From NCBI GenBank assembly GCA_902627055.1, contig CACOHS010000001.1, positions 212,422 to 276,421 of the forward strand: DNA of 64,000 nt. Reading direction: 5' to 3'. Position 1 is the stretch's first letter, and each line of letters opens with the position of its first letter. This document shows positions 26,255 through 35,015 of the stretch, in pieces. The position numbers were made by a program, and so were the translations under genes. The notes beneath the pieces were generated by a model, which ran no database searches, had not been told where the DNA came from, and saw only the letters and a program-made list of their open reading frames with translations. This DNA comes from an uncultured SAR86 cluster bacterium. GTDB taxonomy: Bacteria > Pseudomonadota > Gammaproteobacteria > Magnimaribacterales > D2472.

Positions 26255-27391
26255 TTAAAATTTAAAGCCTAAAGCAGATAAAGATGGTAGCTCTTTTCCT
26301 TCCATAAATTCAAGAAAAGCTCCCCCTCCAGTTGAGCAATAGGAAATATTATTTTTTTCAATGAACATCTTTATGGCTAAAAGAGTTTCTCCACCGCCAG
26401 CAAGACTAAATGCGTTTGATGATGCAATTGCCTCAGCCAGATCTTTAGTCCCCAATGAAAAAGGTTGGCGTTCGAATACACCAATAGGACCGTTCCAAAT
26501 AATTTTTTTTGCTTGAGTTATTTTTTTTAACACACCAGGGCTAAGAATTTGATCAAGAATCATCTCATCATGTTGCACTGAATTAACTTTAGCTATTCTT
26601 GTAATATTTGATTCAATATCTTTGCTTACAATCACTTCATCAGGCAATAAAATTTTGCCACTCTCAAGTAATTCTTTTGCTTCATTCAACATTGATTCCT
26701 CATAAAGAGAAAGTCCAATATTATGCCCTTGAGCTTTCAAAATGGTGTTGGTGATACCGCCTCCTGTCATGACGTCATCAGAAATTTTTGACAAATTTTT
26801 AATTACTTCTAATTTAGAAGATACTTTTGATCCTCCAACGATTGAAAGCATGGGTGAACTTTTTGAACTAATGGCTTGTTGAAGTGCATTTGTCTCATTT
26901 TCTAAGAGCAATCCGGCGCATGATACTTCAGAGGCTTTGATGGCTCCATAAGTTGATGCATGAGCGCGATGAGACGTCCCAAAAGCATCAAATACATAAA
27001 CATCTGATATGTTTGACAGTTTTTTTCCAAGCTCTGCGTCATTCTCAAGCTCTCCTGGCAAAAATCTTATATTTTCAATTAATGAAATATCTGATGAGAA
27101 GTTAACATCCTCTATTGATGAGAATAATTTAACCTGCTTATTTAAAATCTCTTCCAGTCTTTTAGCTACTGGTAAAAGAGAAAATTTGGAATCGAATACT
27201 CCTGATTTTGGCCTTCCAAAATGAGAAATTAGAATTATTTTTGTATTTTGAGCTAATAAATATTCCAAAGTAGGAATAATTGCAATAATCCTTGTATCAT
27301 CAAGGACTTTATCATTTTCAACAGGAACATTTAGATCAACTCGGAGAGTAATTGTCTTATTCAAGACATTTGTCTCAGACAATTTTCTCAT
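26255..27391 (-). CDS. pgk: phosphoglycerate kinase
   Basis: This 378-residue glycolytic/gluconeogenic kinase has TLRVDLNVPVENDKV, ISHFGRPKSG, a 3-PGA-binding FDAFGTSHRAHAST and a C-terminal nucleotide site (WNGPIGVFE; STGGGAFLEF). It is a little shorter than the usual 387. The start overlaps the tkt stop by 4 bases. No gapA gene is nearby, so the cluster lacks the intervening enzyme of the pathway. Confidence 0.97.
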   Translation of the reverse strand: MRKLSETNVLNKTITLRVDLNVPVENDKVLDDTRIIAIIPTLEYLLAQNTKIILISHFGRPKSGVFDSKFSLLPVAKRLEEILNKQVKLFSSIEDVNFSSDISLIENIRFLPGELENDAELGKKLSNISDVYVFDAFGTSHRAHASTYGAIKASEVSCAGLLLENETNALQQAISSKSSPMLSIVGGSKVSSKLEVIKNLSKISDDVMTGGGITNTILKAQGHNIGLSLYEESMLNEAKELLESGKILLPDEVIVSKDIESNITRIAKVNSVQHDEMILDQILSPGVLKKITQAKKIIWNGPIGVFERQPFSLGTKDLAEAIASSNAFSLAGGGETLLAIKMFIEKNNISYCSTGGGAFLEFMEGKELPSLSALGFKF

Positions 27392-29379
27392 TTTGCAGTT
27401 AGCTTCTTGACTTGACTGACAATATTGTCGACTGTGAAGCCAAACTCATTCATTAACTCATTTCCTGGAGCACTTTCTCCAAATGTTTCCATGCCAATTA
27501 CAATATCATTTAGATTTAATAGACAATACCAAGAATTAGGATGTAGAGCCTCAACTACGAGTTTTGGTATTTCAGGGTCGATAATACTGTCTCTATAGGC
27601 TTTATCTTGTGAGACAAATTTATCAAGGCAGGGCATAGAGACAACATTGGCTTTTAAGCCTTCTTTTGCAATTGTTTTAGCTGCCTCGATAATTAACTTA
27701 ACCTCACTTCCTGAACTAATCAATGTAATATCAGCTTTATCATCAAAAGATAACAAATAACCTCCTTTCTCAATCAACTCTATTTGTTCTTTTGATCTCT
27801 CAATAAAAGGAAGGTTTTGTCTAGACAATATTAAACTATGAGGGGTTCTTTTAGAGCTAATTGCTTCTTTCCAACTTACGGCAGTTTCTATAATGTCTGC
27901 AGGTCTCCAATTGTTTAAATTTGGAGTTGCTCTTAATGTAACAAGATGCTCTATAGGTTGGTGGGTTGGGCCATCTTCTCCTAGACCAATGGAGTCATGA
28001 GTATATACAAAGATATTTGGTATCTTCATAAGTGCTGCTAATCTAACAGCATTTCTAGCGTAATCCATGAAAACTAAAAACGTTCCGCTGTATGGTTTTA
28101 TTCCACCATGCAGGACCATTCCATTTGTCATTGCAGTCATGCCAAACTCCCTAACTCCGTAAAATATGTGATTTCCCTGTGGGCTCTCAGGAAGCATTTC
28201 AGTGCTGACAGAAGAAAATGTATTATTAGAGCCAGTTAAATCTGCAGATCCTCCAACAAGTTCTGGAAGTTTTTCACAAAAATAGTTTAAACATAGTTCA
28301 GATGCCTTTCGAGTAGCTATGTCTTTTTTATCACCTTCAGATAATTTATATATAAAATCTTTATAAGTATCTTCAAAGTTTATTGGTAGTTCATTGTTGA
28401 TTACTCTTTTCAGTTCCTTAAAAGACTCAGGATGCTTTTCAGAATAATCTTTCATCAGCTTGTCCCAGGATGCATTTAGTTCAGCGCCTGCGACTTTACC
28501 ATCCCACTCAGATTTAATTTCATCAGATATATGAAATGGTTCGTGATCCCATCCAAGCTCAACTCGAGTCTTTTTGACCTCATCTTCACCTAAAGCAGCG
28601 CCATGGACGCCAGATGTTCCTGATTTATTGGGCGAGCCGAAACCAATAATTGTTTTGCAGCAAATCAAAGTGGGACGCTCAACATCTTTCTTCGCTGTAT
28701 GAATTGCCTCTAAGACTTTCTCAACATTATGTCCATCTACCTCCAATACTTGCCAGTTGTAACTTTCAAATCTTTGCCGAGTGTCATCAGTAAACCAATT
28801 GGTTATTTCTCCATCAATCGATATTCCATTTTGATCATAAAAACAAATTAATTTTCCTAAGCGGTGAGTTCCTGCAAATGAACAAGCTTCATGCGAAACT
28901 CCCTCCATCAAGCAACCGTCACCTAAAAATGTGTAGGTAAAATGATCGATTGGTTTTAACTCGTCATCTTTGTTGAACCTGCTTGACAACATTTTTTCAG
29001 CTAGCGCCATTCCAACTGCATTTGCAATTCCCTGTCCCAATGGGCCAGTAGTTGTTTCTACACCAATCGACATATCAAGCTCTGGGTGACCAGGTGTTTT
29101 GGAGCCTAGTTGTCTAAATTTTTTTAAGTCTTCTATAGAAAGATCATAGCCAGTTAGGTAAAGCAAACTGTACAAGAGCATTGATCCATGACCGTTTGAA
29201 AGTACAAACCTATCTCGATTGAACCAAGTTGGATTTTGAGGATTATGTTTTAAGTTATATTTCCATAAAGCCACTGCGATGTCGGCCATGCCCATTGGCA
29301 TTCCTGGATGACCGGATTTGGCTGTTTCAACGGCATCGATTGATAAAAACCTTATAGCGTTAGCAAGCTCTTTGTGCAT
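27388..29379 (-). CDS. tkt: transketolase
   Basis: This 663-residue thiamine diphosphate enzyme transfers two-carbon units in the pentose phosphate pathway. The ThDP motif is GDGCLMEGVSHEACSFAG with the Asn at NGISIDG. HxxG-type residues appear in GHPGMPMGMADIA and NGHGSMLLY, and the Pyr domain (VREFGMTAMTNGMVLHGG) is complete. The length equals E. coli TktA. It heads the tkt-pgk-fba cluster and is divergent from metK; the 227-base space carries the metK riboswitch on the other strand. Confidence 0.98.
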   Translation of the reverse strand: MHKELANAIRFLSIDAVETAKSGHPGMPMGMADIAVALWKYNLKHNPQNPTWFNRDRFVLSNGHGSMLLYSLLYLTGYDLSIEDLKKFRQLGSKTPGHPELDMSIGVETTTGPLGQGIANAVGMALAEKMLSSRFNKDDELKPIDHFTYTFLGDGCLMEGVSHEACSFAGTHRLGKLICFYDQNGISIDGEITNWFTDDTRQRFESYNWQVLEVDGHNVEKVLEAIHTAKKDVERPTLICCKTIIGFGSPNKSGTSGVHGAALGEDEVKKTRVELGWDHEPFHISDEIKSEWDGKVAGAELNASWDKLMKDYSEKHPESFKELKRVINNELPINFEDTYKDFIYKLSEGDKKDIATRKASELCLNYFCEKLPELVGGSADLTGSNNTFSSVSTEMLPESPQGNHIFYGVREFGMTAMTNGMVLHGGIKPYSGTFLVFMDYARNAVRLAALMKIPNIFVYTHDSIGLGEDGPTHQPIEHLVTLRATPNLNNWRPADIIETAVSWKEAISSKRTPHSLILSRQNLPFIERSKEQIELIEKGGYLLSFDDKADITLISSGSEVKLIIEAAKTIAKEGLKANVVSMPCLDKFVSQDKAYRDSIIDPEIPKLVVEALHPNSWYCLLNLNDIVIGMETFGESAPGNELMNEFGFTVDNIVSQVKKLTAK

Positions 29380-29444
29380 CTTTTTTGCAAATAATTTAGA
29401 ACATATTAATCATAATATGTGGCTTGGATTTTTTATAGATAAAT

Positions 29445-29473
29445 TTGTGTTTATTTAACAAAACTAATAAAAT
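29445..29473 (+). promoter_or_regulatory. candidate sigma70 promoter for metK leader
   Basis: TTGTGT (29445-29450) and TAAAAT (29468-29473) are separated by exactly 17 bases. This predicts a transcript start near 29480, about ten bases before the riboswitch aptamer, which is where a leader carrying the aptamer should begin. Confidence 0.55.
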
Positions 29474-29487
29474 TTTTACATACAAAA

Positions 29488-29530
29488 GTGATTTGTTCCT
29501 GCTTGCATACTCAAACTGCTAAATAGGACG
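29488..29530 (+). promoter_or_regulatory. SAM riboswitch aptamer, SAM-II/SAM-V-like
   Basis: Upstream of metK the RNA can form an H-type pseudoknot. TTTG (29492-29495) pairs with CAAA (29512-29515), and TCCTG (29497-29501) pairs with TAGGA (29524-29528, one G-U). The first loop contains CTTGCA and the second GCTAAAT, matching the conserved 'TTGCA ... GCTAAA-AGG' blocks that I know from SAM-II and SAM-V riboswitches, which bind S-adenosylmethionine. SAM-V is known mainly from marine bacteria. Presence directly before SAM synthetase supports feedback control. Family membership is by eye only. Confidence 0.72.
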
Positions 29531-29537
29531 CCTTACT

Positions 29538-29605
29538 GAGGTGGAAAAATAAACAAAATATAAATTTTCCTCCATAAAACTAAATTATTAACTGTAGAGG
29601 AAAAT
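29538..29605 (+). promoter_or_regulatory. metK translation switch: competing purine arms and anti-Shine-Dalgarno
   Basis: ATTTTCCTCC at 29564-29573 can pair with GAGGAAAAT at 29597-29605, which contains the metK ribosome site, over nine uninterrupted pairs. It can also pair with GGTGGAAAAAT at 29540-29550 with one mismatch or bulge. The two pairings exclude each other. This is the layout expected of an expression platform in which the upstream arm, next to the aptamer, frees or hides the ribosome site. No T-run follows, so control is more likely translational. How ligand binding selects the state is inference. Confidence 0.55.
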
Positions 29606-29606
29606 T

Positions 29607-30758
29607 ATGAGTTATATATTTACATCCGAATCTGTTTCAGGAGGACATCCTGATAAAGTGTGTGATCAAATATCCGATGCTGTTTTGGATGCTTACTTAT
29701 CGGAAGATCCAAATAGCAGAGTGGCTTGCGAGACTATGATAAAAAATAACATGGTGTATATAGCAGGCGAAATAACTTCCCTAGGAAGTCCTGATCTAGA
29801 ACCTGTTGTAAGAAAAACAATTAATGATATTGGCTACAACTCGGATGAATATGGATTTAATGGAGATACGTGTGAATTCACAAATCTAGTTTTTGAACAA
29901 TCACCTGACATCTCTCAAGGTGTTACCGAGGGTGAAGGAGAAAACCTTGAACAAGGAGCTGGAGATCAGGGACTGATGTTTGGATATGCATGCAAAGAGA
30001 CAGAATCATTAATGCCACTTCCAATAGATCTTTCTCACAGATTGGTAAAAAAACAAGCAGATGTAATGAAGAGTGGAGAAATAAAATGGTTACGACCTGA
30101 TGCTAAGAGTCAAGTCAGTGTAATTTACTCCGATGATGGAAAAACAATTGAAGGCTTGTCTGCGGTCGTCCTCTCAACACAACACGATGAAGACGTTAGC
30201 CAGGAAGAAATAAAAAGTGAGGTAATGGACAAAATTATCAAGCCAATAGTTCCAGAGGAATGGTTGCTTGATTCTACAAATATATTTATTAATCCAACTG
30301 GAAAATTTGTTATTGGTGGACCTGTTGGTGATTGTGGTCTCACTGGAAGAAAAATTATTGTAGATACCTATGGAGGCATGGCCAGACACGGGGGCGGAGC
30401 TTTTTCTGGAAAAGATCCATCCAAAGTAGACAGATCTGCAGCATATGCATCAAGATATGTTGCTAAAAATATAGTTGCAGCTGGACTTGCAGACTACTGC
30501 GAAATTCAAGTTTCATATGCAATTGGTGTAGCCAAGCCTACATCAATACATGTAGAAACCTTTAATAGTGAAAAAATTTCTAAAAAAGCGATTGTTAAAA
30601 TTGTTGAGGATGAATTTGATCTCAGGCCAAAAAGTCTAATTAATATGCTGGACTTAAAAAGACCTATATATCTTCCAACTGCAGCGTATGGTCACTTTGG
30701 AAGATCAGATATAGAGCTTTCTTGGGAAAAAACAGATAAAGCAGCTGATATTTCATAA
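29607..30758 (+). CDS. metK: S-adenosylmethionine synthetase
   Basis: This 383-residue cytoplasmic enzyme makes SAM from methionine and ATP. The signatures are [32 protein letters not shown] and [19 protein letters not shown], all intact. The start follows an AGAGGAAAATT ribosome site that can be sequestered in the leader. ahcY follows 83 bases downstream on the same strand, pairing SAM production with removal of S-adenosylhomocysteine. Confidence 0.98.
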   Translation: MSYIFTSESVSGGHPDKVCDQISDAVLDAYLSEDPNSRVACETMIKNNMVYIAGEITSLGSPDLEPVVRKTINDIGYNSDEYGFNGDTCEFTNLVFEQSPDISQGVTEGEGENLEQGAGDQGLMFGYACKETESLMPLPIDLSHRLVKKQADVMKSGEIKWLRPDAKSQVSVIYSDDGKTIEGLSAVVLSTQHDEDVSQEEIKSEVMDKIIKPIVPEEWLLDSTNIFINPTGKFVIGGPVGDCGLTGRKIIVDTYGGMARHGGGAFSGKDPSKVDRSAAYASRYVAKNIVAAGLADYCEIQVSYAIGVAKPTSIHVETFNSEKISKKAIVKIVEDEFDLRPKSLINMLDLKRPIYLPTAAYGHFGRSDIELSWEKTDKAADIS

Positions 30759-30841
30759 TAATGATAGATATAGCTGCTTAAAGGGTGCACTTGCATCTTT
30801 ATTTTATGTAGAATGCCCACTTAAATTTATTGGAGTAAATA

Positions 30842-32236
30842 ATGGAAAACGATTATAAAGTCGCAGATATGAGTCTTGCTGAATTCGGTAGACGAGAGAT
30901 TTCTCTTGCTGAAAATGAAATGCCTGCATTAATGGCCTTAAGAACAAAATATAAAGATGCTCAGCCTCTTGCAGGTGCAAAAGTTATGGGTTGCATTCAT
31001 ATGACTATTCAAACAGCTGTACTTATCGAGACGTTGGTAGATCTTGGTGCGGAAGTGCGTTGGTCTGGTTGCAATATCTTCTCCACTCAAGATCATGCTG
31101 CTGCAGCTATTGCAGCCGCAGGTATTCCTGTTTTTGCTTGGAAAGGTCAAACAGACGAAGAGTTTGACTGGTGTATTGAACAAACAATAGTTAAAGATGG
31201 AAGTCCTTGGGATGCAAACATGATTTTAGATGATGGTGGCGATCTAACTCATATGGTTCATTCTAAATTTCCTGAAATGCTTGAAAGCATTCATGGAATT
31301 TCTGAGGAAACTACTACTGGTGTTCACAGATTAAAGGCAATGCTTGAAAAAAATGAGCTTAAAGTGCCAGCAATAAATGTGAATGACTCAGTTACTAAAT
31401 CAAAAAATGATAATAAATATGGATGCAGACATAGTCTAAATGATGCAATTAAAAGAGGTACAGATATGTTTCTTTCATCCAAGAAAGCATTAGTAATTGG
31501 ATATGGAGACGTTGGAAAAGGTTCCGCTTTAAGTCTCGCACAAGAAGGAATGATTGTAAGAGTCGTCGAATCTGATCCCATATGTGCTATGCAAGCCTGC
31601 ATGGACGGTTTTGAAGTGGTGTCTACATACAATAACGGAGTCGTAACTAGAGACGTGAAAGATATAAATATGGCAGTTCTTGAAGATACTGACCTAATAG
31701 TTACAACCACTGGAAATGTGAATGTTTGTGATGAGGCAATGTTGCGCTCAGTAAAAAATACCGCTGTCATATGTAATATTGGTCACTTCGATAATGAAAT
31801 TGATACTCAATTCATGCGAGACAAGTGGTACTGGGAAGAGATTAAGCCTCAAGTGCATAGAGTGTTTAGAGATACTTCTCCATCGGACACGCCAGACTTA
31901 CAAAGTAAGAATTACATCATTCTTTTAGCTGAAGGCAGGCTAGTCAATCTAGGAAATGCAACAGGCCATCCCAGCAGAATAATGGATGGATCATTTGCTA
32001 ATCAAGTTTTAGCTCAGATGCACTTGTATAAACAAGGTTTTGCAAACGTCAATGATGCTGATAAGCAAAATGAAATGATAACTGTTGAAGTTCTTCCAAA
32101 AAAATTGGATGAGGAAGTTGCAGAGCTTATGGTTCAAGGCTTTGGTGGAACAATAACCAAACTAACTGGTGAGCAAGCTGATTATATTAATGTTCCTGTT
32201 GATGGCCCATTTAAAGAAGAAGAGTATAAATACTGA
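30842..32236 (+). CDS. ahcY: adenosylhomocysteinase
   Basis: This 464-residue NAD-dependent enzyme hydrolyses S-adenosylhomocysteine to homocysteine and adenosine. Visible motifs are [16 protein letters not shown], the NAD-binding [15 protein letters not shown] and the C-terminal lysine/tyrosine region of the family ([10 protein letters not shown]). The ATG follows a GGAG ribosome site. The 83-base gap from metK has a weak imperfect inverted repeat (GGGTGCA / TGCCCAC) but no match to the SAH riboswitch that I can recognise. The Pfu (SAH hydrolase) route is used instead of the Pfs/LuxS route of E. coli. Confidence 0.97.
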   Translation: MENDYKVADMSLAEFGRREISLAENEMPALMALRTKYKDAQPLAGAKVMGCIHMTIQTAVLIETLVDLGAEVRWSGCNIFSTQDHAAAAIAAAGIPVFAWKGQTDEEFDWCIEQTIVKDGSPWDANMILDDGGDLTHMVHSKFPEMLESIHGISEETTTGVHRLKAMLEKNELKVPAINVNDSVTKSKNDNKYGCRHSLNDAIKRGTDMFLSSKKALVIGYGDVGKGSALSLAQEGMIVRVVESDPICAMQACMDGFEVVSTYNNGVVTRDVKDINMAVLEDTDLIVTTTGNVNVCDEAMLRSVKNTAVICNIGHFDNEIDTQFMRDKWYWEEIKPQVHRVFRDTSPSDTPDLQSKNYIILLAEGRLVNLGNATGHPSRIMDGSFANQVLAQMHLYKQGFANVNDADKQNEMITVEVLPKKLDEEVAELMVQGFGGTITKLTGEQADYINVPVDGPFKEEEYKY

Positions 32237-32277
32237 TCCAATTAGTTTTTTTGAAATAAATTAATCATAATAGGTGT

Positions 32278-32379
32278 ATGCAAATACGCCTGTTACTTTT
32301 TTTAATGCTTGTTTCTTTTATGATTGCGGGATGCGGGATGAAAGCGCCTATCCCCTCAGAGATAATTTTTTTAACTTAA
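32278..32379 (+). CDS. lptM: minimal LptM (YifL)-like lipoprotein
   Basis: This 33-residue lipoprotein, too short for routine gene finding, starts MQIRLLLFLMLVSFMIAGCG. The lipobox is IAGC with Cys19, followed by GMKAP, closely resembling the GLKGP after the cysteine of E. coli YifL/LptM. LptM is an outer-membrane lipoprotein that binds the LptD translocon and helps its disulfide maturation. The position before lysA and dapF is the conserved one in gammaproteobacteria. Only 15 residues follow the lipidated cysteine; E. coli has far more. It ends 8 bases before the lysA start. Confidence 0.8.
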   Translation: MQIRLLLFLMLVSFMIAGCGMKAPIPSEIIFLT

Positions 32380-32387
32380 ATTCCTTC

Positions 32388-33629
32388 ATGGACCATTTTG
32401 ATTACAAAAAAGGTAAGCTTTTTGCAGAAGAAGTCTCTGTAGAGGAAATTGCAAATAAATTTGGTACGCCTTCTTATATATATAGCAAAGCCACGCTTGA
32501 AAGCCATGCAAAAGCATATATAGATTCGTTTCAATCAATGAATGGTCTTATTTGTTTTTCAGTCAAAGCTTTATCAAACATTTCCATTTTAAAAATACTA
32601 AAAAAAGCAGGATGTGGATTTGATATTGTTTCAGGTGGAGAGCTACATCGAGTAATTTTAGCTGGAGCAGATCCAAAAAAGATTATTTTCTCAGGTGTTG
32701 GAAAATCAAAAGCTGAAATGGAAGCTGGGATCAATCATAATATTCTTTCGTTCAATATAGAATCTGAACCAGAACTTGATCGGCTTAGCAGCGTTGCTAG
32801 TGAAATGAATAAAATTGCGCCAGTTGCTATTAGATTTAATCCAAATGTGGATGCTGGAGTACATGAATTTACTAAAACAGGTAGAAAATCAGATAAATTT
32901 GGCGTCAGCATCAAGGCTGCGAAAACTCTTATAAAAAAATGCAATGATTCGTCTAGACTTAACCTTGTAGGCTTAACATGCCACATTGGATCACAAATAA
33001 CTGAGTTAGATAGTTTTGAAAAAGCCGCAAAGCAAGCTTTAGACCTATTAATTGAACTAGATAAGCTAAATATAAAAATAGATTTTATAGATATGGGCGG
33101 AGGCTTAGGAGTTAACTATATAGGGGAAAAGACTCCTCAGCCATTAGAGCTAATTCAAAGCTATGAGAGTATTTTTAAAGGCAGAAATGAAACATTAATA
33201 CTAGAGCCTGGTCGATCAATCTCAGCTAATGCTGGCATCATGCTGGCTAAAGTTGAATACAAAAAGGATAATTTCATTATTACAAATGCTGCAATGAATG
33301 ACCTACTTCGTCCTGCTCTTTATGATGCACATCATGATATTTGGCCTGTCTTCAAAAATGATAATCCAGCATCTCATGTTAATGTGGTAGGTCCAATTTG
33401 TGAAACTGGTGATTTTCTTGCAAAAGATATTAACATTCACGCTTCTGAAAACGATCTATTAGCAGTTAGAACGGTTGGTGCATATGGTTCTGTTATGAGC
33501 TCAAACTATAATTCTAGACCAAGAGCTGCTGAAGTTCTGGTTGATAAAAAGAATTTTTATCTAATAAGAAAAAGAGAGGATAACTCGAGTCTAACTTCTC
33601 TTGAAGAGGGATTAGATGATCAGATTTAA
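32388..33629 (+). CDS. lysA: diaminopimelate decarboxylase
   Basis: This 413-residue PLP enzyme converts meso-DAP to lysine. Key segments are CFSVKALSNISIL (the PLP lysine; the usual form is YAVKAN), GLTCHIGSQ, MGGGLGV and the C-terminal PICETGDFLAKD (active-site Cys). The open frame extends 38 codons upstream through lptM in another frame. The ATG of MDHFDYKKGKLFAEE is chosen because it matches the family start and follows the lptM stop closely. It overlaps dapF by 14 bases. Confidence 0.96.
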   Translation: MDHFDYKKGKLFAEEVSVEEIANKFGTPSYIYSKATLESHAKAYIDSFQSMNGLICFSVKALSNISILKILKKAGCGFDIVSGGELHRVILAGADPKKIIFSGVGKSKAEMEAGINHNILSFNIESEPELDRLSSVASEMNKIAPVAIRFNPNVDAGVHEFTKTGRKSDKFGVSIKAAKTLIKKCNDSSRLNLVGLTCHIGSQITELDSFEKAAKQALDLLIELDKLNIKIDFIDMGGGLGVNYIGEKTPQPLELIQSYESIFKGRNETLILEPGRSISANAGIMLAKVEYKKDNFIITNAAMNDLLRPALYDAHHDIWPVFKNDNPASHVNVVGPICETGDFLAKDINIHASENDLLAVRTVGAYGSVMSSNYNSRPRAAEVLVDKKNFYLIRKREDNSSLTSLEEGLDDQI

Positions 33630-34401
33630 AAAAATGCATGGGAATGGGAATGACTTTATCGTCATTGAGAATTTAACTAAGGCCAATTTATTATCAAAAT
33701 CCCAAATAGTAAAAATTGGAGATAGAAAAAAGGGTCTGGGGTTTGATCAACTTATTACCATTAACCCACCAAAGAAATCGAATCATGATTTTTATGTAAA
33801 GTTTTTTAACTCAGATGGATCTGAGGCAGATATGTGTATGAATGGTGTAAGATCTGTTGGAACTTTTCTTTGGACTGCTAAACTTGCTCCAAGAAAACCT
33901 CTTTTATTAGGTACTAAATCAAAGCCAATTTTAATCAAACCAACAAATACTAAAAAGGTAAAAGTTATCTTTGATTGTCCCACACAAGAAATCATTCCAA
34001 AATCAGAAACTGAATTTTTAAATAAATGTGGTTTAAAAAAATATGACTTTATAAATGCTGGGAATCTTCATCTAATAATAAAGACTAATAAAGTATTTTC
34101 TTTTGACTTAGATGAGCTTTCATCAAAGTTAAGAAAGCGTACCTTTTTTAAAAATGTAAACATTTCTCTGTATAAACAAACCTTAAAAGGGCTGATTTTG
34201 AGAACCAATGAAGCTGGTGCCGGCGAAACCCTGTCTTGTGGTTCAGCTTCTGCTGCAAGTGCGAGCTTCAATATTAAAGATAAGTCTGTTTTAAAAATTA
34301 TCTCTGCTGGAGGCGAGCTGAGCATTAGAAAAATAAATGGTAAGCTTGAAATGGTCGGACCAGCTGAATTTATTTGTGAGGGTGTATGGCTAAAAAAATA
34401 G
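33616..34401 (+). CDS. dapF: diaminopimelate epimerase
   Basis: This 261-residue enzyme racemises LL-DAP to meso-DAP for lysine and peptidoglycan. The start MIRFKKMHGNGNDFIVIE is diagnostic. Both catalytic cysteines are kept, at about C74 (DGSEADMCMNGVRS) and C208 (GAGETLSCGSASAAS). The flanking residues depart from the usual CGNGxRC and ACGTGACA. The length is near E. coli's 274. It overlaps lysA (14 bases) and the DUF484 gene (16 bases), so it is part of a coupled operon. Confidence 0.94.
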   Translation: MIRFKKMHGNGNDFIVIENLTKANLLSKSQIVKIGDRKKGLGFDQLITINPPKKSNHDFYVKFFNSDGSEADMCMNGVRSVGTFLWTAKLAPRKPLLLGTKSKPILIKPTNTKKVKVIFDCPTQEIIPKSETEFLNKCGLKKYDFINAGNLHLIIKTNKVFSFDLDELSSKLRKRTFFKNVNISLYKQTLKGLILRTNEAGAGETLSCGSASAASASFNIKDKSVLKIISAGGELSIRKINGKLEMVGPAEFICEGVWLKK

Positions 34402-35015
34402 ATGTCAAAGAAATTGAGCTCTATCTTTTGGAAAATACTGATTTCTTTCTTACAAGAGAGTCTCTTGTGAGCGAATTAAGCTTTAAACATGATAGTGAAG
34501 GTGCTACATCATTGTTAGAAATGCAAATTCGAAAACTAAGAGATGAACAATCTAGACTAATAGAAATGCTTTCAGGTTTTGTTTCTACTGGAAAAGAGAA
34601 TGAAAAACTTTTCTTTAAATCTAAAGATCTTACATTGTCGCTTATAACTGCTCGGGATTTTACTGCTGTAAAAAAAATAGTTGAAAAATTTTTCATGAAC
34701 AACTTTAAGGTTGACTCCTGCATCCTGGAAATACTTTCCGATGATCAATTGCAAATTCTTGAAGATGAAACAAACATGGATATGAGCAAAAATGCTATTC
34801 ATATGGGACCTTTATCAAAAGAAAAAATGGCCGCTTTTTTTAAGACTAATAAAATTCAATCTGCAGTAATCAGCGTCATGAAGCTTGAAGATAACTTTGG
34901 CCTCCTAAAGATTGGATCAAATGATCCAACCAAGTATCTTGGTGATGGAGATACAACTTTTATAGAGTATATTCGAGATATTATTGTTAAGGTTATTGAA
35001 TCAAAAGAGGCATGA
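34386..35015 (+). CDS. DUF484 family protein (YigA)
   Basis: This 209-residue cytoplasmic protein has an N-terminal segment typical of DUF484 (EIELYLLENTDFFLTRESLV), a short coiled coil (LLEMQIRKLRDEQSRLIEML) and a GAF-like C-terminal half. Genes of this family sit between dapF and xerC in many gammaproteobacteria, as here, but the function is unknown. It overlaps xerC by 4 bases. Confidence 0.86.
   Translation: MAKKIDVKEIELYLLENTDFFLTRESLVSELSFKHDSEGATSLLEMQIRKLRDEQSRLIEMLSGFVSTGKENEKLFFKSKDLTLSLITARDFTAVKKIVEKFFMNNFKVDSCILEILSDDQLQILEDETNMDMSKNAIHMGPLSKEKMAAFFKTNKIQSAVISVMKLEDNFGLLKIGSNDPTKYLGDGDTTFIEYIRDIIVKVIESKEA

Noticed and set aside
30759..30841. Possible SAH riboswitch between metK and ahcY
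   Set aside because: Only a weak imperfect inverted repeat is present; the conserved SAH-aptamer blocks I know are absent.
31324..31770. 148-codon minus-strand ORF inside ahcY
   Set aside because: It is a shadow frame of a highly conserved enzyme gene, without a ribosome site.
32274..32387. N-terminal extension of lysA (38 codons)
   Set aside because: The extension overlaps the lptM frame and lacks similarity to LysA; the downstream ATG fits the family start.
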